Positions 22,544-35,126 are shown, numbered from the stretch's first letter. The stretch: DNA of 64,000 bases from Saussurea involucrata (GCA_033807775.1 CM066320.1:180206784-180270783); one strand, 5' to 3'. The notes: generated from the letters alone by a model not told the origin. A program made the numbers and translations.

Positions 22544-24652
22544 TGTTTGGGTAAAATTTCACCGGCCTCGACCACGACCAAGATAGGGAAGACATTTATT
22601 ACACTTTTCCATAATGAGATAAAATCATAAGTACTTTACCATCTAACCAAAGTTGAAATCAAAAGTTATTTACCTCACGACACTCGACCACGGCGTCGTC
22701 TAGCTCACACGACCGTCGTATGGAACCTTACGACCTCGACCGACTAACATGCGATATTTCTATTACGTTTTCAGTGTTTAAATGCAGGAATCAATATCAT
22801 TGATGACCAACGGCTATAACCGACGAAGGCTATTAACAGCATTAAAATCGACGTCCGTTACGTCTGTTACACGAAGCATTTAAGGAATCAATTAAAGCAC
22901 CCGAAGACTATAAATACCAAGCTCAATCATCATTTCAGGGGGCATCACACATTTCACATCTATGACATCTTGGCACAACTGAACTCTCAAGAACCCTCAA
23001 AGCAAAGAACTCTCTCTCAAAAAATCGCTCTCGACGCACGACTTTCACACACGACACATTGTTTTTACACACGACGCACCAGTTTTTACATTTGATACAC
23101 TTGTTACTTTACATTTAAAATCTTTCTTTCATTTGTATTGTAATCACTGTATGATCGACACCAGAAACATAAGGATAACGCCCCTGTTTGGCGACCATAG
23201 TGCAGCGACGACCTCCGTAGTCGTTCATGGGTTTTTTTCCTCGTTGAGTTTGGCGCCATCCGTGGGACCTCATCTAGAGAAAATCTTCGACAAACGTGCG
23301 TCTTACTAACGGTTTCTTGGAGTTTCCTCTTCTTTCTATTTGAGGAAAATGACAGACCACGGAAACCAAGAGCAAATCACTGTCCAGATGAATGAGGAGC
23401 TTAAGAATGCACAAGATACTCCTGGAGCAGTCGATGATTACCGCCTGGAGGAAGTCATCCTGGACCAGAGCAAGCCTGACCAGAAAGTCCTCATAGGGTC
23501 GTCACTCGATCCCTGCCTAAAAGACAATCTAATATCTTTTTTGCAGGAACATGCCGATTGTTTTGCCTGGTCGCATGAAGACATGGTCGGCATAGACCCT
23601 GGTGTCATTTCCCACAAGCTCAATATCGACCCGTCGTTTAAACCTGTCAAGCAAAAGCGCTGGAAATTTTCTCCTGAAAGGAATAAGGTGATAAATGATG
23701 AGGTCAACAACCTCCTGAAGACAGGGAAGATTCGAAAAGTAAAGTACCCCGATTGGCTTGCTAATGTCATGGTCGTAGCAAAGAAAAATGGCAAATGGAG
23801 GGTCTGTATTGACTTCACAGATCTCAACAAAGCCTGTCCGAAAGATCTTTTCCCATTGCCACATATCGATGCCATGGTCGATGCGACAGCCGGACATGAA
23901 TTATTGACGTTCATGGATGCTTATTCTGGATACAATCAGATCTTGATGCATATTGAGGACCAAGAAAAACTGCATTCATGATGGATCGAGGTATTTACTG
24001 TTATAAAGTTATGTCGTTCGGTCTAAAAAATGCAGGTTCCACCTACCAGCGTCTGGTGAACAGAATGTTCAAAGACCATCTTGGCGACACAATGGAAGTG
24101 TATATCGACGACATGCTAGTCAAGTCGAAGCAAGCAATCGACCACGTCGAGCATTTGAGGCAGTCGTTCGACATCCTTCGGAAATACAGCATGAAACTCA
24201 ACCTGACGAAATGTTCCTTTGGTGTCAGTGTCGGGAAATTCCTAGGTTATATGGTCACTCGACGAGGAATCGAGGCCAACCCCGACCAGATCAAAGCTAT
24301 TATCGAGATCAAATCTCCGAGAAATTTCAAAGAAGTCCAAAAGCTCACTGGTCGGGTGGCAGCTTTGAACAAGTTTATCTCTCGATCCTCAGATAAATGC
24401 CATCTATTTTACAATGTCCTCAGGAAAAATAGAGGATTCGACTGGACCGACGGTCATGAGCAAGCATTGCAAAAACTTAAGGAGTACATGACGTCGCCTC
24501 CTCTGTTGTCAAAACCGCGTGATCATGAGGTCTTGCAGCTATATTTGGCTGTTAGTTCTAATGCAGTAAGTGCCGTCCTGACACGAGAAGATGAAAAGCA
24601 GCAACTGCCGATCTACTATGTAAGTAAATCTCTCTTGGACGCAGAAACCAGG
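22544..24652 (+). mobile_element. Tat-type gypsy element C1, left part
   Basis: The 5' LTR starts TGTTTGGG at 22544, with a TATA box CTATAAATACC at 22908-22918. It ends early at 23248, where about 145 bp present in the LTRs of C2 are missing. It is followed at once by the PBS region (TTTGGCGCCATCC). The internal frame starts at 23349. C2 interrupts C1 at 24652. Its reading frame resumes at 40319 after a CCAGG duplication and is cut again by C3 at 40576. The rest of C1 must lie beyond the window. Confidence 0.87.
23349..24652 (+). pseudogene. C1 gag-start/pol fusion: RT and RNase H
   Basis: About 22 gag-like codons (compare the starts at 25585 and 41586) lead straight into the linker VDDYRLEE and then reverse transcriptase. 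Capsid, zinc finger and protease are all missing. The RT blocks CIDFTDLNKACPKD, MDAYSGYNQI and YIDDMLVKS (near 24100) and the beginning of RNase H are clear. One frameshift near 23970 breaks the frame. The RNase H domain is split by C2 and resumes at 40319. The same deletion junction exists in C2, so this form was inherited and did not arise here. Confidence 0.88.
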
Positions 24653-25483
24653 TGTTTGGGCAAAATTTCACCAGTCTCGACCACGACCGAGGTAAGGAAA
24701 ACACCTACTTCCCTTTTCTTTGGTAAGATAAAATCATGAGCATTTTTATCCCCTGATTAGAGTTGAGATCGAAAAGTTACTTACCTCACGACACTCGACC
24801 GCGATGTCGCCTAGTACACACGACCGTCGCGTGGAACCTTGCGACTTCGACTAACTAATGTGCAATATGACTGTTACGTTTGTTCAGTGTTAAATGCAAG
24901 AATCAATGCCATTGATGACCAACGGCTATAACCGACAAAGATCAGTTATGAAGATTTAATCCAGCGAACGTTATGACAGTTATCGAAATACTTAATGAGC
25001 CTATTAAAGCACCCGAAGACTACAAATACCAGGCTCAATCATCATTTCAAAAGACATCAGACGCAACCTTCCAAACTCAGAAGAATATTCAAAGCAAAGA
25101 ACTCTCTCTTGAAGAATCGCTCTCGACGCACGACATTCGCACATGACACTTTATTTTTATATACGACTCACATTGTTTTTACATTCGAAACACCTGTTAC
25201 TTTACATTTTTAAAGTCTTTCTTTCACTTGTATTGTAATCTCTGTACGATCGTCACCCGAAACAAAGGATATCGCCCCTGTTTGGCGACCATAGTGCAAC
25301 GGCGACTTCCACTGTCGTTCGCGGGTTTTTTCCTCGTTGAGGTTTTTCCCGCGTCACCAAAATTCTCTGTCTCATTTACATTTTTGTCCTTGTCGCACGC
25401 TTTGTCGAGAGATTTCTTTCTTTAGTTGTTAAGCTCCACAATCAACCTCAAGTTGTACTTTTGTGCGATTTTTGGCATTAACA
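24653..25483 (+). repeat. 5' LTR of C2
   Basis: 831 bp, TGTTTGGGC to GGCATTAACA, followed by TTTGGCGCCATCC at 25485, the likely PBS (tRNA not assigned). Where C1 has the TATA box CTATAAATACC, both C2 LTRs read CTACAAATACC (25020-25030 and its 3' counterpart). Confidence 0.92.
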
Positions 25484-25584
25484 GTTTGGCGCCATCCGTG
25501 GGACCCCATCTAGAGAAAATCTTCGACAAACGTGCGTCGTACTAACGGTTTCTTGGAGTTTCTTCTGTTTTCTTTTTCAGGAGA

Positions 25585-27604
25585 ATGGCAGGCTTTGAAA
25601 ATCCAGGGCAAATCATTGCCCAGATGCACGAAGAGCTCGAGAATGCACAAGATTCCTCTACGATAGTTGATGACTATCGCTTGGAAGAAATTATCCTAGA
25701 TCAGAGCAAACCTGATCAAAAAGTCTTTATAGGATCCTCCCTCGATCCCTACATTAAAGACAAGCTAATATCTTTCCTGCAGGAACATGCCGATTGTTTT
25801 GCTTGGTCGCATAAAGATATGGTCGGTATCGATCCTGATGTCATCTCCCATAAGCTCAACGTTGATCTATCATTCAAACCCATCAAGCAAAAATGACGGA
25901 AATTCGCTCCTGAAAGGAATAAGGTGATAAATGACGAAGTCGGCAATCTCCTCAAGACAGGAAAAATTCGCGAAGTAAAATATCCCGATTGGCTTGCTAA
26001 CGTCGTGGTCATGGCAAAGAAAAATGGCAAATGGAGAGTCTGTATCGACTTCACCGATCTCAACAATGCTTGTCCAAAAGACCCATTTCCATTGCCACAC
26101 ATCGATGCCATGGTCGACGCGACAGCGGGGCATGAACTATTGACGTTCATGGATGCTTATTCTGGATACAATCAGATCCTGATGCACGTCGAGGATCAAG
26201 AGAAAACTGCCTTCATGACAGATCGAGGTATTTACTGTTATAAGGTTATGCCTTTTGGACTAAAAAATGCAGGTTCTACCTACCAGCGTCTGGTGAATAA
26301 GATGTTCAAAGATCACCTTGGCGACACGATGGAAGTTTATATCGATGACATGCTCGTCAAGTCGAAGCAAGCAGTCGACCACGTCGAGCACTTGAGGCAG
26401 TCGTTCGACGTCCTTCGGAAGTATAGCATGAAACTCAACCCGACAAAGTGTTCCTTCGGTGTCAGTGCTGGAAAGTTCTTGGGCTACATGGTCACTCGTC
26501 GAGGAAACGAGGCTAATCCCGACCAGATCAAAGCCATTATCGAAATCAAATCCCCGAGAAATTTCAAAGAAGTCTAAATACTTACTGGTCGAGTGGTAGC
26601 TCTTAACAGGTTTATCTCTCGATCTTCAGATAAGTGCCATTTATTTTACAATGTCCTCAGGAAGAACAAAGGCTTCGACTGGACCGACGGTCATGACCAG
26701 GCATTGCAAAAGCTTAAGGAGTATATGACGTCGCCTCCTTTGTTGTCAAAACCTCACGATCACGAGGAATTGCAGATATATTTGGCTGTTAGTCCAAATG
26801 CAGTAAGTGCCGTACTGACGCGAGAAGATGAAAAGCAACAATTGCCGATCTACTATGTAAGTAAATCTCTCTTGGACGCAGAAACCAGGTATTCCTCCAT
26901 GGAAAAATTGCTCTTGTCGCTAGTCACAGCTGCTAAGAAATTGCGACATTACTTCGAATCACATCCTAGTACTACTCTCGCCCAGGCACGCTTAACTGCG
27001 GAGTTCTGATGGGATCCGGTGCATTAGTGCTGGTATGATCGAATCACATCCTATTACTGTCATGACTAACTTTCCTCTTAAGTCTGTCTTGAGGAAACCT
27101 GAGTTGACAGGTCGCTTAGCAAAGTGGAGCATATATCTCAGCAGTTACGACATCGATTTCAAACCCAGGACTGCTATCAAATCGCAAGCCTTGGCAGATT
27201 TTATTGCTGATTTCAGCCCTGAATTGGAGAAAGAAGCAGAGCTCGAAGTGTCAACTGTGGCGACTCACGACGACGTGCCTTGGATCTTACATGTCGACGG
27301 ATCATCCAACGTTAGAGGTTCAGGACTAGGCGTCGTCTTAAAGTCGCCACAGGGGGGCAAAATGGTATATTCAGTCCGATGCGACTTCAAGACCACCAAC
27401 AACGAAGCTGAATATGAAGCCCTGATCATGGGAATGAATATGGCCTATGACTCGGGGACAACCGCGTTACATGTCAAAAGCGATTCTCTCATGGTGGTAA
27501 ACCAGATCAATGGGAAATTCGCAGCCAAATATTCAAAAATGACAGCGTACCTAAAGGTAGCAAAAGAAAAATCCGAAAAATTTAAATCTTTTTCTATTGA
27601 ATAA
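25585..27604 (+). pseudogene. C2 gag-start/pol fusion: RT, RNase H, second RNase H
   Basis: Starts MAGFENPG with the same roughly 22-residue gag remnant as C1, then the linker, reverse transcriptase (YIDDMLVKS near 26345), RNase H, and from about 27270 a second archaeal-type RNase H (WILHVDGSS, TNNEAEYEAL). The second RNase H is diagnostic of the Tat clade. Damage includes TGA at 25894, TAA at 26574, an 85 bp 5S-derived insertion at about 26969 that shifts the frame, and TAA at 27602. The second RNase H sequence fades within 60 bp after that stop, and no integrase follows. Confidence 0.9.
26962..27040 (-). pseudogene. 5S rRNA gene fragment inserted in C2 RNase H
   Basis: Read on the minus strand, the segment matches plant 5S rRNA from about nucleotide 7 (GATCATACCAGCAC) through GGATCCCATCAGAACTCCG and GTTAAGCGTG to about nucleotide 85 (AGTAGTACTAGGATG). 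It is flanked by a 13 bp duplication GAATCACATCCTA (26956-26968 and 27041-27053). The left junction overlaps the 5S sequence by CATCCTA. The homologous site in C1 (near 40385) has neither insert nor duplication. It includes box A but only the edge of box C, so it is not an intact 5S gene. Confidence 0.92.
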
Positions 27605-28259
27605 ATTCCAAGGGATTAGAACACTCAGGCCAATATTCGGCAAACCAAAAAGATGATTGGTCGTATGACATTCGAAAACGTCGATGTCGTCGAGATGACT
27701 GGAATACAACACATCTAAAAAGGTATTTCTTTTAAAAACCCCTTTTCTCTCGCACAATTTCTTATTCACCTCGACGGTAACTAACTTAAGCATCAGAGAG
27801 TCGTTAGTTAACCAACGATCGACCTTTGACAGTATTTTATCGCAGGATCGCACGACATAAGTCTACCGCGTGACTTTCGCAAGATTGTAGTTGGGTCAAA
27901 AACATGATTTGACACGTGATTTAGATTCCTCGCTCGGTGTAATTGTACAGTTGACTCGCGATCTAAGTGTTCTAAACTTAGAAAAAACCTCATGTTCTGA
28001 ACGTATGCTTCAAACGCATGTATACATGTTCGCTTACACGATTTGTGTTTTAGCTGTTATCTTTCAATAAAAGGCCTTTGTCGCACGTTATATATGACTT
28101 ACGAGTGTTTTCATACGTTTGATATTTTAATCGACAATTGCTTGTAATGGACGATGAAAGATCTTACGTTCGAAAGAGACTTCATTCATACTTAAATGTA
28201 ATTACACCAAGGAGACTCGACCCCCAACGGTCGATCGATAAAAACAAAGACAATTTTTT
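27605..28259. other. C2 spacer between pol relic and antisense gene
   Basis: Non-coding but conserved with C3 (43887-44585) and, inverted, C4 (51493-52309). It has an imperfect palindrome at 27800-27819 (GTCGTTAGTTAACCAACGAT) and, just after it, TTTTATCGCAG, a possible acceptor. AAAAAGGTATTT upstream is a weak donor match. The integrase gene would be expected here in a complete Tat element and is absent. Confidence 0.6.
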
Positions 28260-28653
28260 TTAGATTTGAGGAGGAACGTCAGTCACATCCTTGCCTGAAG
28301 CTTCGCCCTGAAGACCCTCGCCTGTCTCCTTCTCAACATCCTTCTCATCATCTAAATCCAGGTCTCTCGCAGAACCAACATCCTTCAAGTAGACGACAAG
28401 CTCTTCTGACGCCACGGCCAGAGGGTCCTTCCCCAGCAGATGTCGCCTCATAATCGCCGCCCTAGCGGTCAGACGGGCTAAGGCAAAAACGGACTTAGCT
28501 TCGTCCTTAAGACCTTGCACCTCTTTCTCCAGATTCACCACTCTGGACCTAGAATCCTTGGCTTCCTTTGCAGTCGCAGCTAATGATTCCTTAACCTTGT
28601 CCATCTCCTCTCTCTGGTCAGCAATCATGGACAAGGACTGCGTGAGGCGATGG
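28260..28653 (-). pseudogene. Antisense gene of C2, last exon, distal part
   Basis: Coding continuation of the exon at 37285-37478, split by element D. It encodes a long coiled coil (IADQREEMDKVKESLAA and onward) and then the conserved ALARLTARAAIMRRHLLGKDPLA block and an acidic tail, ending at the stop near 28260. The same blocks occur in C3 and C4. It runs opposite to the retrotransposon sense direction. It can no longer be joined to its upstream exons without crossing 8.6 kb of element D. Confidence 0.8.
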
Positions 28654-30464
28654 TGTAACACCCTAAAATCAGGGCTAAATTGAAACTCAAATTATAACCA
28701 ATTATGATTAAAATAACCTTCAAACTTTTATATAAGAAATGAATTAACCATAAGGAGTATATTTACAAATACTGAATTCTTCGAATAACCTATTAATCTA
28801 ATTATGTCACTATAATCAGATTAACTAAGTTATCTAAGCAATCCATCAAAATCTCCTTCTGTTAATTGATTTCTCCGCTATTCCAAAACGCTCGTCCCAC
28901 ATCCCTTTATTTTCCCGAGCTAGTACCTGGTAAGAAAACATTATTTGAAACAATTAGGCTAACGCCTAGTGAGAACATTCGGTTTCAAAATACTACTTTT
29001 AAAAACATCAATGTAAACAAGTTATAACAAACCTGATTACCCTTTTTCTTACCACGTGCATAACCATCTTCCAATAACGGGGTTAAACCCGATTACATGA
29101 CTACGATCTGACACTAAGTCAATCATTTCTCATATTCCAATTCCATGACTACGACCTGACCCTGAGTCAGTCATTTCTCATGGTCCAGAGCCGCACTACG
29201 AATCTCAACGGATTCTAGATTAATGCTCACATTCAAGAAATCGCAATATACACATGCCCATTTCTTGGAAAGGAAATAAAGATTACAATATACACATGTC
29301 AATCCTTCTTTTCCTTAGAAATCGGGAATTACGTTATTTCCATGATTTCTCACACACATCAGAATAATGAATAATCCTCATCTATTCCACGTGTTAATAA
29401 CCACTAGTGCCTATGGATCCATTACACTTACTACACACCTGCCTAGTATCAAACTAGAACAGTCTTTAAGCCTAACAACCTACCATTCAGCAGTAAGTAT
29501 GTTCAAGCTACTAGAATTGCATTTTAATTCCTAAATCGTAAATTTTCAGAAGTCAGCAAATCCTAAAGTTACCGAGTACTCACAAAGTGACCGGATAACA
29601 AAAGTGTCCGGACATTTCATACTGTCCGGATATCATGACTTTCCGGATACTACAACTTTCCGGGTAATACATAACTTTCCGGGTACTTATCAAATCCGGA
29701 TGACATCCGGAAACCAAGATAATCCGGATACCATCCGGTAACTAATTTCATCCGGAAACTATAAGAAATCAAGACTTACCGGATACTTTGCCTTGTCCGG
29801 AAACTTTCATATCAGAGGTTTCCGGATACTTTCATTTTACCCGGAAACCACGACATGCAGCTTAGAAATTCATCCTAAAACCATATCTGTTCCATTCAGC
29901 TTGTTTTAAACACAACCATACAGTCCCAAAACAGTTTACACACATGTCTTAACATTTAATTTGACAAAAAACAAGGTTTTAAGCAAATTGAATGAACTCA
30001 CCTTAATGAATGAAAAACCCACTTCACTGCACAATTTGATTCCAAATCAAAACAGCACCTAAATGAAATCAGATTAAGATATAGATATCTTCTTACTTCT
30101 GGAATCAAACTTACAAAAATTCTTTATATTCTTACCAAGATTTCAACTTCAATTTCTTCTTTTCCTCCCTTTCTTTCTTCTTCTTTCTCTCAACCTCTCT
30201 CTCGCTTCTTTTGACCGACTCCAGCAAATATGATTGAGATATTTTCTCAATCAGTTTGCTTTGTTATCTTACACCTCATTACCACAATTTTCAATCACCC
30301 CTTTCAAGTTTCAAACTTTCCAAAAATGGCAACAAGCTTTGATTACTTGAATTTTAGTACCAATGGATTATATAAAATTACAAAATTATCCAAAGCTTAA
30401 ACCAAAATACAATTAGACGCCAATTCATACTAAAATAATATTATGGAAAAATCGAGATGTTACA
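28654..30464 (-). repeat. 3' LTR of D (left copy)
   Basis: 1811 bp. On the minus strand the PPT (CAAGTTGGGGAGTAT, 30465-30479) lies just before it. All CCGG sites of the internal motif array are intact here, unlike in the right-hand copy. Confidence 0.93.
29591..29844. repeat. Array of about 15 CCGG motifs in D LTR
   Basis: Within 254 bp there are about 15 CCGG sites, many in the palindrome TCCGGA, spaced 10-25 bp apart by AT-rich linkers (for example TCCGGATAC and TCCGGAAAC). The counterpart in the other LTR is at about 36410-36660. The words repeat but the linkers do not, so this is a motif array and not a tandem duplication. It could be a cluster of protein-binding sites. Confidence 0.85.
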
Positions 30465-30528
30465 ATACTCCCCAACTTGAAAATGATCTCGTCCCCGAAA
30501 TCAAAGTTAGGTAAACAAGTGAAGATAT

Positions 30529-33379
30529 CTAATCTTCATATCCTCTTCCGGCTCTAACGTTACATTAGCACCTCGATGGTGTTTCCATTGTACTTTTAAC
30601 ATAACCACTTCCTTATTATTACGTAACTTTCTAACCGATCTTTCCAAAATTGCCTCTGGTTCTTCCACACAGCGGCTTTTTCGTCTACTCTTACATCAGT
30701 AAGTGGAATCACATCGTCCTCTTCGGCCAAACATTTCCGAAGGTAACAAACATGGAAAGTATTGTGGATGCCTTCCAATTCAGGTGGAAGATCCAATTGA
30801 TAAGCTTGTAATCCCACTCGCTTAGTTATAGTGAAAGGTCCTAGAAAACGAGGACTTAACTTCCCACGTTTGCCAAACCTTATCACGCCTTTCCACGGGG
30901 ATACTTTAAGCATTACACGCTCCCCAACTTGGAATTCTTTCGGTCTTCTTTTCGGATCAGCATAACTCTTTTGTCGATCTTGAGCTGCTTTCATATGCTG
31001 CCGAATTTCTTTCACTTTGTCAGCTGTTTGTTGTACCAATTCCGGACCAACAAACTGTTTCTCTCCGGCCTCTAACCAACACACCGGCGTTCTACATTTC
31101 CGGCCATACAAAGCTTCGAAAGGCGCTCTTCCAATACTGGAATGGTAACTATTGTTATACGAAAAATCCACTAAAGGTAAATGCGCATCCCAGTTACCTC
31201 CAAAATCTAATACACAGAACCGGAGCATGTCTTCCAAAGTTTGAATGGTTCTTTCACTTTGCCCGTCAGTTTGTGGATGATAAGCAGTGCTCAAATTAAC
31301 TTTCGTACCCAATTCTTCTTGTAGTGATTGCCAAAACCTTGAGGTAAACCGACTATCACGATCTGACACTATAGACACCGGTATACCATGTCTTGACACC
31401 ACTTCATCAATATACAGCTTCGCCATCTTATCTATTGGTGACGCCTCTTTCATAGCCAGAAAATGAGCACTCTTAGTCAATATATCCATGATTACCCATA
31501 TTGTGTCGTTACCTTTTTGCGTCTTTGGTAACTTCGTCACAAAATCCATGGTAATCTTCTCCCATTTCCATTCCGGAATCTCCAAAGATTGGAAACTTCC
31601 GTAAGGCTTTTGATGTTCCGCTTTCACTAATGAACATGTTCTACACTTCTCTACTATTCGTGCCACATCTACTTTCATAGCTGGCCACCAATAGTGCAAC
31701 TTCAAATCTCTATACATCTTAGTACTCCCAGGATGTATAGAATACTTAGATTTATGAGCATCTTCGAGTATTAGCTCTCGATTTCCTCCAGTTTTAGGCA
31801 CCCAAACACGACCTTGGAATAGTTTAATCCCACGGCCATCTTCAGTCAATAGAAGATGTTGCTTATTCATGACTTCATCTTTCAGATTCTTTTCCAATAG
31901 GGCCTCCGCTTGTGCCTCCTTTATCTTTTCAATTAAACTGGATGTTACATCAATTCTAGCATTGGTCGTTTTCAAACACCCACTATACTCTTTTCTACTT
32001 AAAGCGTCAGCTACGACATTTGCTTTATCGGGATGGTAATGCAATTCGCAATCGTAATCTTTAAGTAACTCTAACCAGCGTCGTTGCCTCATGTTTAACT
32101 CTTTTTGATCGAAGACATGCTTCAAGCTCTTATGATCAGTATAAAGAGTACACTTCGTTCCATATAAGTAATGTCGCCACAACTTCAATGCAAAAACAAC
32201 CGCTGCTAATTCCAAATCATGGGTAGGATAATTCTTCTCGTGCTCTTTAAGTTGTCTTGACGCATAAGCAATTACCTTGCCTCGTTGCATCAATACACAT
32301 CCCAGAACCATCTTTGACGCGTCGCTATATACCACCAAATCTTCTGTTCTTTCTGTTAAGGCAAGAATAGGGGCTTCACATAACTTTTGACGTAAAGTTC
32401 TGAAAGCTGATTCTTGTCTCTCCGTCCAAACAAACTTCACGTTCTTTCGGGCCAGTAAAGTCAAGGCAGAAGCAATCTTTGAGAAGTCTTTAATAAACCT
32501 ACGGTAGTAACCGGCTAGGCCTAAGAAACTTCTTATATCAGACGCACTTCTTGGTGTCTCCCAATTCGTCATAGCTTCTATCTTGGCTGGGTCTACTTTG
32601 ACTCCCTCCGAAGTGATCACATGACCTAGAAATTGTACTTCTTTTAACCAGAATTCACATTTTGAGAACTTCGCGTACAATTTCTCTCTTCTCAACACTT
32701 CTAAGACTTCACGTAGATGATGTTCGTGATCTGCTTCAGTCTTTGAATAAACAAGTATGTCATCAATAAATACAATAACAAACTTGTCCAAAAATGGTCG
32801 ACACACTCTGTTCATCAGATCCATGAACACAGCAGGAGCATTTGTCAACCCAAATGGCATTACAAGGAATTCATAATGCCCGTACCTTGTTTTGAAAGCT
32901 GTCTTCGGGATATCTTCATCTCTTACTCGAACTTGATGATACCCTGACCTTAAATCAATCTTTGAAAAACATCCCGCACCTTGGAGTTGATCGAATAGGT
33001 CATCAATCCTTGGAAGCGGATACTTGTTCTTAATAGTTACCTTATTCAACTCTCGGTAATCGATGCACATCCTCATGGTGCCATCTTTCTTCTTAACAAA
33101 CAAAACCGGAGCTCCCCAAGGTGAAGAACTCGGTCTAACAAAACCTTTATCCAACAACTCTTGAAGTTGAGTCATCATCTCCTTCATTTCGGCCGGCGCT
33201 AGACGATACGGTGCTCGCGCGATTGGTGCCGATCCAGGGATAAGGTCAATACGAAACTCTACCTGCCGTTCAGTCGGTAGGCCTGGAAGATCATCGAGAA
33301 ATACGTCTGGGAATTCACATACCACCTTGATATCTTCCACTTGTTTCTTTTCCGACTTTACATCTAATACATACGCCAA
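30529..33379 (-). pseudogene. Pol of D: RT, RNase H, integrase, chromodomain
   Basis: A 927-codon uninterrupted frame (33379-30596) covers RT (FIDDILVYS near 32760), RNase H (VYSDAS near 32330), integrase with the zinc region (HPGSTKMYRDLKLHYWW; C-X2-C), the D-D-E core (MDFVTKLPK, VSDRDSRF, QSERTIQ) and a GPF-type module (SPRFLGPFTI). A one-base frameshift near 30640 moves the chromodomain (VQWKHHRGANVT) into another frame that ends at 30529. The 5' edge is joined to gag-protease by another single-base shift near 33385. The enzyme core looks intact, but the polyprotein as a whole is not. Confidence 0.88.
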
Positions 33380-35126
33380 ATAATGAACATCCTTTCATTA
33401 AACACTTATGCGCTTTTGTAACATAAATTAATGGAACTTCCTCTTTTTGCTTTTCTCCAAAGATGAATACATCATCCTTATCAGCCATCGGAATCCTAAT
33501 TAATTTCTTTGCACATAGTATCTCTGCCTGGTTGACTGTCAGCCAGTCCATACCCACAATCACATCGAATCCTCCAATTTCCATCAACAATAAGTCGATC
33601 GGAAATTTGGTTTCCCCTACCGAAATCAAACAACCCTCAAGTCTTTCGCGAACCAAGACTTGACCTCCGTTAGCTACTTCAACTACTAAGGCATCTTCCA
33701 AAGTAGTGACAAGCATAGCTAGCTTGTGAAAGAATGACTTGGACACAAATGATAAATTTGCACCACAGTCGAATAAAATACGCGCAGGAATAGAATTAAC
33801 AAAGAATGTACCCGAAACGACGTCTTTCGATTCCTTGGCCTCATCAGCTGTCATGTGAAAGGCCCTACCCGTTGGCTTAGGAACATTTGGTTTCTTACTT
33901 TGATCCCTGCCCTTTTTCAACTTTGGGCAATCCCGATGGAAATGACCCGGTTGCTTACACTCGTGACACGTTAATCCTTGTACCGGACAGTTGCACATAA
34001 TATGCCCACTTTTACCGCACTTAAAACATTCCAACGTTGTCACCCGACATGGTCCATAGTGCTTACTCCTACACTTTGGACACCAATTTGGCTCACGACG
34101 AGATTCGTAATGAGTACCTTTACCAGCTGTCTTTGATTTCTGAGAAGACTCTTTTTGGCCTTCCCATTTTCGTTTCTCTCCAACTTGGGTCTTTTCTTCT
34201 TTATCTTTGGCATAGACTTCTTCCATCACTTTAGCTTCTTCAATAGTTTCCCTCAGTGTTGAAACTTTATCATTTCTTACACGGGACATCATGTCCGCCG
34301 GCAAACCTTTCAAGTAAGCTTTAATATTTTCTTTCTCATTCGGAGCCACATGCCCTACCAAATTCAGCTTTTCCATAAACGTTTCAGTATACTTTCTAAT
34401 AGACATTTTACCCTTTTTAAGAGTTCGAAACTCTTCTTAGATCCTATCCATCTCGTTCTCATTACAGTACTCTTCTAGAATCTTCTTCTTGAACGACTCC
34501 CAAGTCATAGCAATCAAGACTGGAGTCGAAATTGTAGCCGTCACAACATTCCACCAAGTCAGCGCATTGCCTCTTAACATTTGAGATGCAAATCTAACCT
34601 TTGACTTCTCATCGCATTCACAAGCTCGGAAAGCTTGTTCCATTTCCCTGATCCAATTCATGCAGGCTACTGGATTATCTACTCCTTTAAACTCTGGCTA
34701 TTTACAGCTTAGGAACGTTTTGTATGAGCAGATTCTTTCAACTCTCCTTTCTGCCTCTGACCCAGGGTTACCAACTAGATTTATTACTCTAGTATCAGTT
34801 CCCGTTCGACGTAGCTCCGTACTTCGATCGTTCAGTGCTTTCATAAACATTTTTGTTTGTTGTGCCATAGCCGCATTCATCATTCGAGTCATGTTCTCCA
34901 TCATACGCGACTCCACCGTCGACTCTGGCGTTTCTTGGGAGGCGGTACTGGTACCCGTTCTAGGTATCTGTCTATCAGCTCCTCCCAGGAATTGTAATCG
35001 CGGCGGACTTTCATGAGTTTCACTAGTTCCAGGTTGTTTTTCTCCTGACCAGTCCATTCCGGTCCTATCCATTGAAGAAATAGGAGACATTGGTGGCGTA
35101 TTCACCATCGTTCTGATATAACACAA
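33315..35126 (-). pseudogene. Gag-protease of D, two in-frame stops
   Basis: One frame from about 35108 (MVNTPP) to 33315 carries capsid sequence, two CCHC knuckles (CFKCGKSGHIMCNC and CHECKQPGHFHRDC) and a protease. It is broken by TAG at about 34698 and TAA at about 34437. Both are in frame, so single substitutions explain them. The protease catalytic triad reads D-C-G (FDCGANLSFVS) where B and most relatives have D-S-G. The Ser-to-Cys change next to the catalytic Asp may lower activity. Confidence 0.88.

Noticed and set aside
26962..27040. A functional 5S rRNA gene
   Set aside because: Both ends are missing and the internal promoter is incomplete.
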